Source: Dysosmobacter acutus
GTDB taxonomy: Bacteria > Bacillota > Clostridia > Oscillospirales > Oscillospiraceae
Length of the DNA stretch: 64,000 nucleotides
Assembly: GCF_018919205.1 (NCBI RefSeq)
Contig: NZ_JAHLQN010000001.1
Location: forward strand, 186,001-250,000
Direction: 5' to 3'
Part shown: positions 1 to 7,708 of the stretch, in pieces
Position numbering within the stretch: position 1 is the stretch's first letter
Layout: every line of letters starts with the position of its first letter
Notes under the pieces: model-generated
What the model was told of the DNA's origin: nothing
The model's database searches: none
The model's input: only the letters and a program-made list of their open reading frames with translations
Position numbers and translations under genes: made by a program

Positions 1-1
1 G

Positions 2-70
2 GTGATTCGGCAGGGCACCCACGAGATCGCCTGCCATCTGTATGCAGCGGAGAGATGCGAATGCTTTTAA
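2..70 (+). CDS. C-terminal tail of an OppD/DppD-type peptide ABC ATPase (partial)
   Basis: The frame beginning at base 2 runs to a TAA at 68-70 and ends with residues GTHEIACHLY, the usual C-terminal signature of OppD/DppD-type ATP-binding proteins. The rest of the gene lies left of the window. It stops 22 bases before the next ATPase, so the two are the paired ATPases of one oligopeptide transporter. Only the last 22 residues are visible, so the call rests on this short motif and the gene order. Confidence 0.7.
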   Translation: MIRQGTHEIACHLYAAERCECF

Positions 71-92
71 GCCGAGAGGAAAGGATGAGCTT

Positions 93-1043
93 ATGGATCC
101 TTTGATTCAAACCAAGTCGCTGAAAAAATATTTTAAAACGCCCCGCGGGCCGCTCCACGCAGTGGATGGCGTCAGCATCCAGATTCCACGCGGAAAGACT
201 TTGGGCGTCGTCGGGGAGTCCGGCTGTGGCAAGTCCACACTTGGCCGCACGCTTTTGCGCCTGATCGAGCCGACTTCCGGCGAAATCCTCTATAATGGAG
301 AGCCAATTCTGAACTACAGCCGAACGCAAATGCAGGAGATGCGCAAAAAGATGCAGATCATCTTTCAGGATCCATACGGCTCTCTCAATCCGCGCATGAC
401 CGTCAATGAGATCATAGCCGAGCCAATGAAGGTGTGCCGCACCGTGCCCGGACGCCAGGAGCTGAATGACAGGGTTTTGTCCCTGATGGAAACCGTGGGC
501 CTTGCGCAGAGATTCGTCAACACCTATCCCCACGAACTGGACGGCGGCCGCAGGCAGCGGATCGGCATTGCAAGGGCGCTCTCCCTTGACCCGGAGTTCA
601 TTGTCTGCGACGAGCCGGTCTCGGCCCTGGACGTCTCCATTCAGGCTCAGATTTTGAATCTGATTATGGATCTACAGAGCAGCATGGGCCTTACCTATAT
701 GTTCATCACCCACAATCTGAGTGTGGTAAAGCACATCAGTGATGAAATCGTCGTCATGTACCTGGGGCAGTGCGTTGAGCGCGCACCGGTCGATGAGCTT
801 TTTGAGCACCCGGCCCATCCCTACACCCAGGCGCTGCTCAAGGCGATCCCGGTTCCCAATCTCAGCCAGCGCGGACAGCTCAAGGGGATCATCAAAGGAG
901 AGGTCAGCAATCCCATCAATCCAAAGCCCGGCTGCCGCTTTGCCAGCCGGTGCCCCTACGCGGCGGCTGTATGTACGGAATGTGATCCGGCGGAAAAAGA
1001 GGCCGCGCCGAATCACTTTGTGGCCTGTGCCCTTGTCAAATAG
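93..1043 (+). CDS. Oligopeptide/dipeptide ABC transporter ATP-binding protein, OppF/DppF type
   Basis: This is a 316-residue cytoplasmic ATPase that would power peptide import together with the ATPase ending just upstream. Walker A (GESGCGKST) is at residues 41-49, the Q-loop at about 90-94, Walker B (FIVCDE) at 169-174, and the C-terminal oligo_HPY region carries the Cys cluster GCRFASRCP. The start at 93 follows a GAGGAAAGG ribosome site; an earlier in-frame ATG at 42 lies inside the upstream gene. The ABC signature reads LDGGR (149-153) rather than LSGGQ, which is odd, while every other motif is intact. The permeases and binding protein lie outside the window. Confidence 0.93.
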   Translation: MDPLIQTKSLKKYFKTPRGPLHAVDGVSIQIPRGKTLGVVGESGCGKSTLGRTLLRLIEPTSGEILYNGEPILNYSRTQMQEMRKKMQIIFQDPYGSLNPRMTVNEIIAEPMKVCRTVPGRQELNDRVLSLMETVGLAQRFVNTYPHELDGGRRQRIGIARALSLDPEFIVCDEPVSALDVSIQAQILNLIMDLQSSMGLTYMFITHNLSVVKHISDEIVVMYLGQCVERAPVDELFEHPAHPYTQALLKAIPVPNLSQRGQLKGIIKGEVSNPINPKPGCRFASRCPYAAAVCTECDPAEKEAAPNHFVACALVK

Positions 1044-1047
1044 AGCG

Positions 1048-1608
1048 ATGGAAAGAAATATTTTGCTGGTTTTTACCAGCCCCAGAAAAAACGGGAATAC
1101 GTCTGTGATAGCGCAGGCGTTTTGTGATGGGGCGCAGAGCCGTGGGGCCGTCGTCCATCGGATCGACATCGGCGGCAAGCCGATCCGCGGCTGCCTGGAG
1201 TGCTACGCCTGCTGTCAGGACCACCAGGGCTGTGTTCAAAAGGACAGTCTGTGGGACATTTACGCGAATTTTCACCTGTATGACGCCGTTGTTTTTGCCG
1301 GGCCAGTCTTTTTCGGCGGCCTGCCGGCGCAGATGAAGGCCTTTATCGACCGGCTGTTTTCCCTATACCCCGGAGGGGGAAGCAAAGACAGCGCTCTCCT
1401 CATGACGGCGGAGGGCGGAGAGGAAACCGGCTTGGGCGGCATGAGCAATCTGGAGGCCGCCCGCCTGGGCTACCAAACGGCGCTGCACTACATCCAATGG
1501 AACATTCAGGGCATTGTCATTGCCACGCACCTGAAAAGCTATGAAGACGCCCTGCGGTGCGAGGCCCGCCGGGAAGCCTATGAACTGGGCCGGCGCATGG
1601 GGGGATAG
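1048..1608 (+). CDS. NAD(P)H-dependent FMN reductase / iron-sulfur flavoprotein family
   Basis: This 186-residue protein has a flavodoxin-like fold. The N-terminal SPRKNGNTS loop (residues 11-19) binds FMN phosphate and GPVFFGGLPAQMK is the second flavin loop. A Cys cluster (C49, C52, C55, C56, C62) lies where iron-sulfur flavoproteins carry their ligands, so it may hold a cluster as well as FMN. It starts four bases after the ABC ATPase stop, so it is probably cotranscribed with it. The electron acceptor cannot be read from the sequence. A longer in-frame extension to 739 overlaps the ATPase and was discarded. Confidence 0.85.
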   Translation: MERNILLVFTSPRKNGNTSVIAQAFCDGAQSRGAVVHRIDIGGKPIRGCLECYACCQDHQGCVQKDSLWDIYANFHLYDAVVFAGPVFFGGLPAQMKAFIDRLFSLYPGGGSKDSALLMTAEGGEETGLGGMSNLEAARLGYQTALHYIQWNIQGIVIATHLKSYEDALRCEARREAYELGRRMGG

Positions 1609-1671
1609 CCTCCGGCCCCCCCTTCTGAGCGGCTCATCAAATCCATGACAGGGAAAGGAAGCTGAGGACTT

Positions 1672-2835
1672 ATGCTGAACAGTTTTGTTTATGACATTCC
1701 GACAAAGGTCTATTTTGGCAAGGATCAAATGAATCATCTCGGCCCGGAGCTCAGGAAATTCGGGACACGCGTACTGCTGGTCTATGGCGGAGGCTCGATC
1801 AAAAAAACAGGGCTCTATGATCGGGTTGCAGAGGAGCTCCGGGACGCGGGACTGAGCTGTTTTGAGCTTTCGGGTGTGGACCCCAACCCCCGCATCACCT
1901 CTGTTGCGCAGGGGGCGAACCTCTGCAGGGAGCACGGCATCGACGTTCTCCTGGCAGTGGGTGGCGGTTCAGTCATCGACTGCGCAAAGGTCATTGCGGC
2001 GGCGGCAAATTATGACGGCGACCCGTGGGACATTGTCACCCAAAAGGTCCCCTGCCCAAGCTGCCTGCCTGTGGTCACCATTCTGACCATCGCGGCAACC
2101 GGCTCGGAAATGGACCCCGGCTGCGTGATCAGCAAACCCGACACCATGGATAAAATCGGCGTTTACACGCAAGCGCCCCGGGTGTCCTTTCTGGACCCCA
2201 CCCATACGTTCTCCGTCGGCAGGAGGCAGACCGCATGCGGCTCCGCGGACATCCTGAGCCATGTCATGGAAGTATACTTCAGCAGGGACTACAGCATGGA
2301 TATGATCGACGGCTTTATGGAGAGCATGATGCGGTCTGTGCTCAAATACGCGCCGGTCGCATTGGCCGAGCCGGAAAACTATGAGGCGCGGGCGAATCTG
2401 ATGTGGGCGGCGTCCTGGGCAATCAACGGCTTCATCGAGTACGGGAAAATTCAGCGCTGGGCCTGCCACCCTATGGAGCATGAGCTTTCAGCGGTCTACG
2501 ACATCACACACGGCCTTGGACTTGCCATCCTTACCCCCAGGTGGATGGAATATGCGCTTTCAGAGCAAACGGCCCCCAGATATAAGCAGTTTGCCGTCAA
2601 CGTTCTTGGCATGGACGCGGGTCTGGACGATATGGAGGCCGGCAGAAGCGTAATTGAGGCCCTCAAGCTCTTCTTTTACGACAAGCTTGGTCTCGAAAGC
2701 ACCTTTACAGAAATCGGAATCGGCGATGAACACTTCGCCGCAATGGCGGAAAAAGCCTGCGGGGGCAGTGTGCTGAACGCCTTCCGGCCCCTGGCCCGGC
2801 AGGATATCGAGAATATTTTCCGGATGTGCCTGTAG
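1672..2835 (+). CDS. Iron-containing alcohol dehydrogenase, butanol-dehydrogenase/YqhD-like
   Basis: This is a 387-residue group III alcohol dehydrogenase of normal length that would reduce aldehydes or oxidise alcohols with NAD(P). The nucleotide motif GGGS is at 97-100 with Asp103 following. The metal ligands expected from YqhD/BDH are present as Asp193, His197, His266 and His280. The start follows GGGAAAGGAAGC. It ends an operon-like run with the flavoprotein and is followed by a strong hairpin at 3032. It may serve redox balance in fermentation; the natural substrate is not determinable. Confidence 0.92.
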   Translation: MLNSFVYDIPTKVYFGKDQMNHLGPELRKFGTRVLLVYGGGSIKKTGLYDRVAEELRDAGLSCFELSGVDPNPRITSVAQGANLCREHGIDVLLAVGGGSVIDCAKVIAAAANYDGDPWDIVTQKVPCPSCLPVVTILTIAATGSEMDPGCVISKPDTMDKIGVYTQAPRVSFLDPTHTFSVGRRQTACGSADILSHVMEVYFSRDYSMDMIDGFMESMMRSVLKYAPVALAEPENYEARANLMWAASWAINGFIEYGKIQRWACHPMEHELSAVYDITHGLGLAILTPRWMEYALSEQTAPRYKQFAVNVLGMDAGLDDMEAGRSVIEALKLFFYDKLGLESTFTEIGIGDEHFAAMAEKACGGSVLNAFRPLARQDIENIFRMCL

Positions 2836-3031
2836 CAAACCACTCAGGCCGGCGTCTTCCCGGCTCACAGGCACTCACGCGGCAAAATCGGCCGGCGCCC
2901 AGTGTTTTCCACGCCACGGGCCGCCGCCAGGGCACATCTCTCACCCGGTCGCGCCGGGCTTGGACCCTGTTTCCACGCGGGCGGGACAGCAGCGCGCCCT
3001 TTTGAAGCGAATTGCAGGACATCAGCCCCTG

Positions 3032-3069
3032 AGGACACCGCCGGAATCGTATGATTCCGGCGGTGTCCT
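3032..3069 (+). terminator. Intrinsic terminator-like hairpin
   Basis: A perfect 17-base-pair stem with a four-base GTAT loop is followed by GTTTTA. It ends transcription from the alcohol dehydrogenase. The T-run is short, so termination may be partial. The remainder of the 2836-3233 gap holds no supportable gene; a weak promoter-like TTGATT-16-TAGATT pair lies at 3130-3157 before the amidohydrolase remnant. Confidence 0.65.
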
Positions 3070-3233
3070 GTTTTATGGCCTGCGGCGGGTTTTCCTTTCG
3101 TTTTTCAAAGTTCGACAGGCGAACGGCTGTTGATTTACAAGAAAGACCTGTTAGATTTTCCGATGAATACCGGGGTATATTCGAATCAGCAGAGGTGTCT
3201 TCTGTAAATTGAACTGCAAAGGAGTTGTGCCAA

Positions 3234-4155
3234 ATGTTTTATATCAAGGCAGACCGGGGTATCACCGGCGATGGGAAAACCGTCCTGTCTCCTGTTTATG
3301 TGGGTGTCGACGGCGACAGGATCACGTATGTGTCCGCGCAGCGGCCCGCAGCCGTACAGCAATCTGACTGCGTGGACATGGGGGACGTCACGCTGACCCC
3401 CGGCCTTTTCAACCTGCACGACCACGTAAACCGCAAGATTCTGCGCGACCACCCCACCGATCTTCCCGTTGCGGTACGCTCCAGGGAATTTATGTCCAAC
3501 TCCAGGGAGTATATGCTCCTCCACGGGGCCAAAAACGTCCACGACATGTTGAGGGAGGGCATCACCTTTATCCGTGACTTCGGCCTGGGCGGCTACACCG
3601 CCGTCACACTCAAACGCGGCATCCAGGAGGGCCTTGTGGTCGGGCCTGGGATGATGGTCTGCGGCAGGCCCCTGTGTATGACCGGAGGCCACTGCCACAA
3701 AAACGCACACGAGGTCGACGGCGTGGACGGCATGATCCGCGGCGTCCGCGAAGAGCTTAAGTAGGGGGCGGACTTCATCAAATTCATGGCCAACGGCGGA
3801 CTGGATCAGTTCCCTATGGAAGGCCCAAAGTATCCCGAGCTGACGCTGGAAGAGCTGAAGGCCGGCATCGCCGCGGCCCATGACGCGGGCAGGCCCACCA
3901 CGGCCCATGTCTATCCCAAGGAGGCGATCCTGCGGATCATCCAGGCCGGCATCGACTGTGTGGAGCACGGTGTCATGATGGACGATGAGTGCATTGACGC
4001 AATGGTCAACCGTGGCCTTCCCCTGGTCCCCACAATGACCGGGATGCGAGGCGCATACTTCATTCCCCCTGTCAGCGGAAGCCCGCTTAAAGACCCGTGC
4101 GCTTCTTGAAAAACGCATCTGGCAGCCTCACAACGAATCTGTGCGCAAGGCCGTG
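3234..4155 (+). pseudogene. Decayed amidohydrolase (imidazolonepropionase-like), with amber stop, frameshift and truncation
   Basis: The reading frame starts at ATG 3234 behind AAAGGAG and shows the N-terminal amidohydrolase fold, with the metal motif HDH near residue 60, TGGHCHK, and then AHVYPKEA and CVEHGVMMDD. Three lesions are visible. An in-frame TAG at 3762 interrupts an otherwise continuous frame (VREELK, stop, GADFIKFMANGG). A +1 frame change occurs between about 4045 and 4085, after which the frame reads ALLEKRIWQPHNESVRKAV, a typical amidohydrolase segment. The gene then ends abruptly near 4155, where TRAP permease sequence begins. The C-terminal catalytic Asp region is missing, so no active enzyme is expected. 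Confidence 0.85.
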
Positions 4156-4362
4156 GGAGGCTGTCTCATGCTGTTTTTGATCCTTGTGGTGCTGCTGATT
4201 ATGGGCTGTTTCATCGACGCTATCACCATCCGGATCATCACCGTGCCTTTGCTTTCTCCCATCATTGATGCGCTTGGCATCAGCCGGCTGCACTTTGGCG
4301 TCATCCACACCGTCGTCACCCTGCTTGGCATGTCCACGCCGCCGGTAGGCACGGGGCTGCTG
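4156..4362 (+). pseudogene. Internal fragment of a TRAP large permease (DctM-like)
   Basis: About 69 codons encode a hydrophobic segment including FIDAITI, PLLSPIIDALGI, HFGVIHTVV and STPPVGTGLL. These are the last transmembrane repeats of DctM-type TRAP permeases, where LTPPVG-type motifs are conserved. Both ends are abrupt: amidohydrolase sequence runs in from the left and LysR sequence continues to the right in the same frame. No start or complete permease is present, so this is a relic. It shows that a TRAP uptake gene once lay in this neighbourhood. Confidence 0.75.
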
Positions 4363-4953
4363 ACGATCTTTGAGGGAAACTCCCAGGAGACGGAGGCCGC
4401 GCTGGACCATGCCCAGATCGACCTGCTCATCGGATACCCGCCCCTGAGCAAAAACAGCATACAGAGCATCCCCTTTTGGGAGGAGAAGACGGTATTGGTG
4501 ATCCCCCATCAAATCCTGGTCCGCTATTTCCCGGCGGAGTGCGGAGACATTCTGTCCGGCAGCAGGAAACTGTGCCTTGGGGATGTCCGGCACTGTCCCG
4601 TTCTGGCAATGGATGTGGAGACGCGGCTGGGCTGCAAATTTTATGAGGCCTGCGCCAAGCAGGGGTTTGTGCCCAAGGTGGTCCTGAAGGCAAAGAGCTT
4701 GAGCGTGCTGGTGCCGCTTTGCTTAAACGGGCTGGGCATCATGGTCTGTCCAGAGGTGTTTCTGCTGCCGTACCGCAACCAAATCGGCTCCAGGGAGGAT
4801 GGGCGGGTCTTTCTCTTCCCCCTCAGCGAGGTATTTCCCCCCAAGGATATGTGTGTGAACTACCTGAAGAGCAAGTATCTCTCCACTACGGCCCGGGGAT
4901 TTGTCCGCATCATTGAACAGGAGAAGGCCCAATTGGCATGGACCCTCTATTGA
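4363..4953 (+). pseudogene. C-terminal effector-binding fragment of a LysR-type regulator, fused in frame to TRAP debris
   Basis: From about 4363 the frame reads IFEGNSQETEAAL and IDLLIGYPP, then VLIP, LSVLVPLCLNGLGIMVCPE, as in the periplasmic-protein-like effector domain of LysR regulators. The DNA-binding half is absent and is replaced by the TRAP fragment, so the product could not bind DNA as LysR proteins do. The frame is open from 4039 through all three segments to 4953, so a chimeric polypeptide is formally possible. No ribosome site is seen at the GTG 4141. Most likely a deletion scar. Confidence 0.75.
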
Positions 4954-5034
4954 GCACGAAAGCAAATGAGCCGCTCTCCGAATCCCTCAAAGCCCCGGAC
5001 TCCCCCGCCCACTTAAAACTCCATTATTGATACA

Positions 5035-5067
5035 AAGGGCCCTGAAAGCAATGCTTTCAAGGCCCTT
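5035..5067. terminator. Hairpin between convergent transcripts
   Basis: A 15-base-pair stem with one mismatch and a three-base loop (arms 5035-5049 and 5053-5067) sits between the LysR remnant and the convergent Cys-rich gene. Neither side has a clear T-run, so it is a weak terminator or a transcript-stabilising stem. Confidence 0.45.
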
Positions 5068-5078
5068 ATGACGCCGCG

Positions 5079-5297
5079 TCAGAGGCACTCGATACAGGTC
5101 GCGTTGATCTGCGGGGGAATGCTTCTGGTCATCATGCCGTCGTAGTGGATGCAGACCCGCTGACCCACATGGAAGCAGCAGGCGTTGTCATAGTGGACGA
5201 TCACTTCCTGCTGTGTACAGTGATCACATACGCACAGGCAGCAGCGGTGGACTTTGCACACCGTCGCGCGCATCGTAGTTTCTGTGGACATCTCCAT
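5079..5297 (-). CDS. Cysteine-rich 72-residue protein of unknown function
   Basis: The start ATG at 5297 is preceded by AAAGGAG at good spacing. The predicted protein carries 11 Cys in 72 residues, most in the core CKVHRCCLCVCDHC and the rest in the CC, VCIHYD and CIEC segments near the C-terminus, with several His. It has no signal peptide or membrane segment. The spacing suggests zinc or iron-sulfur binding, but I do not recognise a named family. It is divergent from the ECF sigma gene at 5592, and the hairpin at 5035-5067 lies just past its stop. A longer upstream in-frame extension to 5408 lacks a ribosome site. Confidence 0.7.
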   Translation of the reverse strand: MEMSTETTMRATVCKVHRCCLCVCDHCTQQEVIVHYDNACCFHVGQRVCIHYDGMMTRSIPPQINATCIECL

Positions 5298-5540
5298 TTC
5301 GTATTTCTCCTTTCCAAGAAAGAACAGGCTCTTCTGTTGAATCGGCCGCCGGATCAGTCCGGCAGCACCGGCGGTGACAGTCCGCATGGTCATGCCGACC
5401 ACCTTCAATCCCCGCAGTACAGAATATGCCGCAGGGCGGCGGGTGTGCCTGCCGTCCTTTTTGCAGCGCCCCGGCAGGAAGCCTTTTTAGATCAGTTTTT
5501 CCCTCCGCCTCCATACTACAGAAAATTCTTTTCCTTTTTC

Positions 5541-5569
5541 CGCAACGATGGTACGCTGGAATACGAATA
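5541..5569 (+). promoter_or_regulatory. Candidate ECF-type promoter of the sigma operon
   Basis: CGCAAC at 5541-5546, a 17-base spacer and CGAATA at 5564-5569 resemble AAC/CG-type ECF promoters, and the start codon follows 22 bases later. ECF operons often autoregulate this way. This is pattern reading only. Confidence 0.3.
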
Positions 5570-5591
5570 TAGATACAAAGGTGGTGAGGAC

Positions 5592-6128
5592 GTGGAGCAG
5601 GAGGAAACGTGGATCCGGGAGATCCAGCGCCGGGGTTCCCGGGCCGCGGCGGACCATCTCATCCGCGCCTATTACGACGAGCTCTACCGGTTTGTCTACC
5701 GGCAGACCGGCAGCAAGGAGGACGCCATGGACCTAACGCAGAGCATCTTTCTGGCCCTGCTGCGCGCCCTGCCCTCCTACCGGCCGGAGCGTTCGTCCTT
5801 CCGCACCTATCTGTACCGCATCGCCTCAAACAAGGTGATTGACGCCCGCCGCAGGGCCAGGCCCGCGGCCGCGCCCCTGGAGGAGCAGGAGCTGCCCCTG
5901 GAGGAGGATTTTGCCGCCCGGGTGCAGGACCGGGACCTCCTCTCCCGGATCGAGTCCTACGTCTCCGGGCTGGACCCTCAGACCCAGACCGTATTCCGCC
6001 TGCGCCTATACGCAGAGCAGACCTTCCCGGAGATTGCCGCCGCCCTGGGCCTGCCGGAGCCGGCGGTCAAGGCCCGCTACTACCGTCTGATGGGACGGTT
6101 GAGAAAGGAGTTTGACCCCCATGGATGA
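5592..6128 (+). CDS. RNA polymerase ECF-type sigma-70 factor
   Basis: This 178-residue protein has sigma region 2 at about residues 20-85 (LIRAYYDELYRFVY, then DAMDLTQSIFLAL and TYLYRIASNKVID) and region 4 at about 125-175 (TVFRLRLYAEQTFPEIAAAL with a helix-turn-helix). It would direct polymerase to a small regulon. The GTG start at 5592 follows GGTGGTGAGG. Its stop overlaps the next gene by eight bases, so it heads an operon with a membrane protein, an ABC ATPase and two permeases. The membrane protein next door is the natural candidate for its anti-sigma partner. Confidence 0.92.
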   Translation: MEQEETWIREIQRRGSRAAADHLIRAYYDELYRFVYRQTGSKEDAMDLTQSIFLALLRALPSYRPERSSFRTYLYRIASNKVIDARRRARPAAAPLEEQELPLEEDFAARVQDRDLLSRIESYVSGLDPQTQTVFRLRLYAEQTFPEIAAALGLPEPAVKARYYRLMGRLRKEFDPHG

Positions 6129-6867
6129 GCAGAACATCCCCATGCCCGGAGAGGAAGAGAAAAACCGGGCCATCGCGCAGCTTCTCAGCGCGGGCCTGAT
6201 CGCTCCGCCGGGCCTTTGGCGGAGTCTGGGCGAGGTGCGGCATACCGTCGGAGTGCGGACCCTTTTTGGAGGCGTGGGCGACTGCCTGTTCCTCTCGGCC
6301 CTGACGCTGGCCCTGTGCCTCCTTCCCATGGCCGCCGCGGCCCAACAGGGCCGCCTGGCCCCGGTGCTGTTTCTTCTCTCCCCCGCCCTCTACGCCTCCT
6401 TGCATCTTCTCACCGCCTGGAAGGAATCCATGAGCGGCACCCTGGACTGGAAACTGACCTGCCGCGTCTCCTTCCGTGCCATGACCGCACTGCGGATGCT
6501 GATATTCGGCGGCGTGTCGGTGGCGGTCTGCGTGCCGGTGGACGGCCTTTTGTGGACTCTGGCCCACGGCGGCCCGCCCCTCCTCTGGATGCTGGGCCTC
6601 TCCTGCTCCAGCCTGTTCCTCTATGGAGCCCTGTCCCTCCTCTGTCAGAGGCTGCGCCGCCTCCCGGGCCTGCTGGCCCCGCCGGCGGCCTGGGCCGCTC
6701 TTGGCGCGGTGCCCCTTTGCAGCGAGCGGGCCGCGGCCTGCCTCACCCGGCTTCCCACGGCGGTCTTTTTCCTGCTGGCCGCCGCCGGGCTGGCCCTCTA
6801 TCTGCTGGAGCTGCGCCGCTATTGTCTGCATCATACGGAAGGAGGAAGCGCATATGCTTTCAGTTGA
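6121..6867 (+). CDS. Multi-spanning membrane protein, possible anti-sigma/sensor of the ECF operon
   Basis: The 248-residue product has a polar N-terminus of about 55 residues followed by about six hydrophobic helices. I do not recognise a named domain, and no zinc-binding anti-sigma motif is seen. Start ATG 6121 lies inside the sigma gene end (ATGGATGA overlap) behind AAAGGAG. Translational coupling to the sigma factor and to the ABC ATPase (14-base overlap) suggests it either restrains the sigma factor or is part of the exporter. The anti-sigma role is inferred from position only. Confidence 0.75.
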   Translation: MDEQNIPMPGEEEKNRAIAQLLSAGLIAPPGLWRSLGEVRHTVGVRTLFGGVGDCLFLSALTLALCLLPMAAAAQQGRLAPVLFLLSPALYASLHLLTAWKESMSGTLDWKLTCRVSFRAMTALRMLIFGGVSVAVCVPVDGLLWTLAHGGPPLLWMLGLSCSSLFLYGALSLLCQRLRRLPGLLAPPAAWAALGAVPLCSERAAACLTRLPTAVFFLLAAAGLALYLLELRRYCLHHTEGGSAYAFS

Positions 6868-7708
6868 ACATGTGACCAAACGCTACGGCGCCTTTACCGC
6901 CCTTGAAGACATCTCCCTCACCTTCTCTTCAGGGGTCTGCGGATTACTGGCCCCCAACGGGGCGGGCAAAACCACCCTCATCAAGATGCTCACCACCCTG
7001 CTTTTCCCCACCGAAGGCCAAATCCTGTGGGACGGGGAGGATATTCTGAGCATGGGCTCCGACTACCGGGGCCTTCTGGGCTACCTCCCCCAGGAGTTCG
7101 GCTACTATCCCAACTACACGCCCAAGCAGTTCCTGCGCTATGCCGCCGCCTTACAGTGCATCCCCCGTCAAACGGCGGATCAGCGCATTGTCTCCCTTTT
7201 GGAGGTGGTGGGACTTTCCGATTCGGCGGACAGGAAGCTGAAAAAATTCTCCGGCGGTATGCTCCAGCGGGTGGGAATCGCCGTGGCTATGCTGAACGAC
7301 CCGCGGCTGCTGATTTTGGACGAGCCCACCGCCGGGCTGGATCCCCGGGAACGGGTGCGCTTCCGCAGCCTCATCCACTCCCTTTCCAAAGACCGCATTG
7401 TCATCCTCTCCACCCACATTGTCTCCGACATCGAGACCATTGCCAGTCAGATCGTCATGCTCCGGGATCACCGCCTCTACTGCTGTGAGAGCCCCGCCGC
7501 CATCTGCGGCCGGTTCCGGGGCAAGGTCTTTGAGGTGCCGGCGGACACGCCTCTGACCGGCGGACAATATCTTCTCAGCGAGGGCCAGAGAGACGGCGGC
7601 ACGGTGCTGCGGATTCTGAGCGATGCGCCGCCTCAAACCGCCGTAGCGGTGACGCCGGGACTGGAGGACGCATTCCTTGCCATCTACCGGGAGGAGGGAC
7701 GGTCTTGA
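6854..7708 (+). CDS. ABC exporter ATP-binding protein
   Basis: This is a 284-residue ATPase of the drug/lantibiotic exporter class. Walker A reads APNGAGKTT, with Ala in place of the usual Gly before Pro. The Q-loop is GYLPQEFGYYPN, the signature FSGGMLQR, and Walker B LLILDEPTAGLDP with the switch His in STHIVSDIE. The C-terminal 60 residues are an accessory domain. The start at 6854 follows AAGGAGGAAG. It is sandwiched between the sigma operon membrane protein and two permeases, so it very likely exports or detoxifies whatever the sigma factor responds to. Confidence 0.92.
   Translation: MLSVEHVTKRYGAFTALEDISLTFSSGVCGLLAPNGAGKTTLIKMLTTLLFPTEGQILWDGEDILSMGSDYRGLLGYLPQEFGYYPNYTPKQFLRYAAALQCIPRQTADQRIVSLLEVVGLSDSADRKLKKFSGGMLQRVGIAVAMLNDPRLLILDEPTAGLDPRERVRFRSLIHSLSKDRIVILSTHIVSDIETIASQIVMLRDHRLYCCESPAAICGRFRGKVFEVPADTPLTGGQYLLSEGQRDGGTVLRILSDAPPQTAVAVTPGLEDAFLAIYREEGRS

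Noticed and set aside
3762-3764. Pyrrolysine or selenocysteine-type recoding at the amidohydrolase TAG
   Set aside because: The same gene also carries a frameshift and lacks its C-terminus, and no pyl or suppressor tRNA gene is in the window; a pseudogene is the simpler reading.
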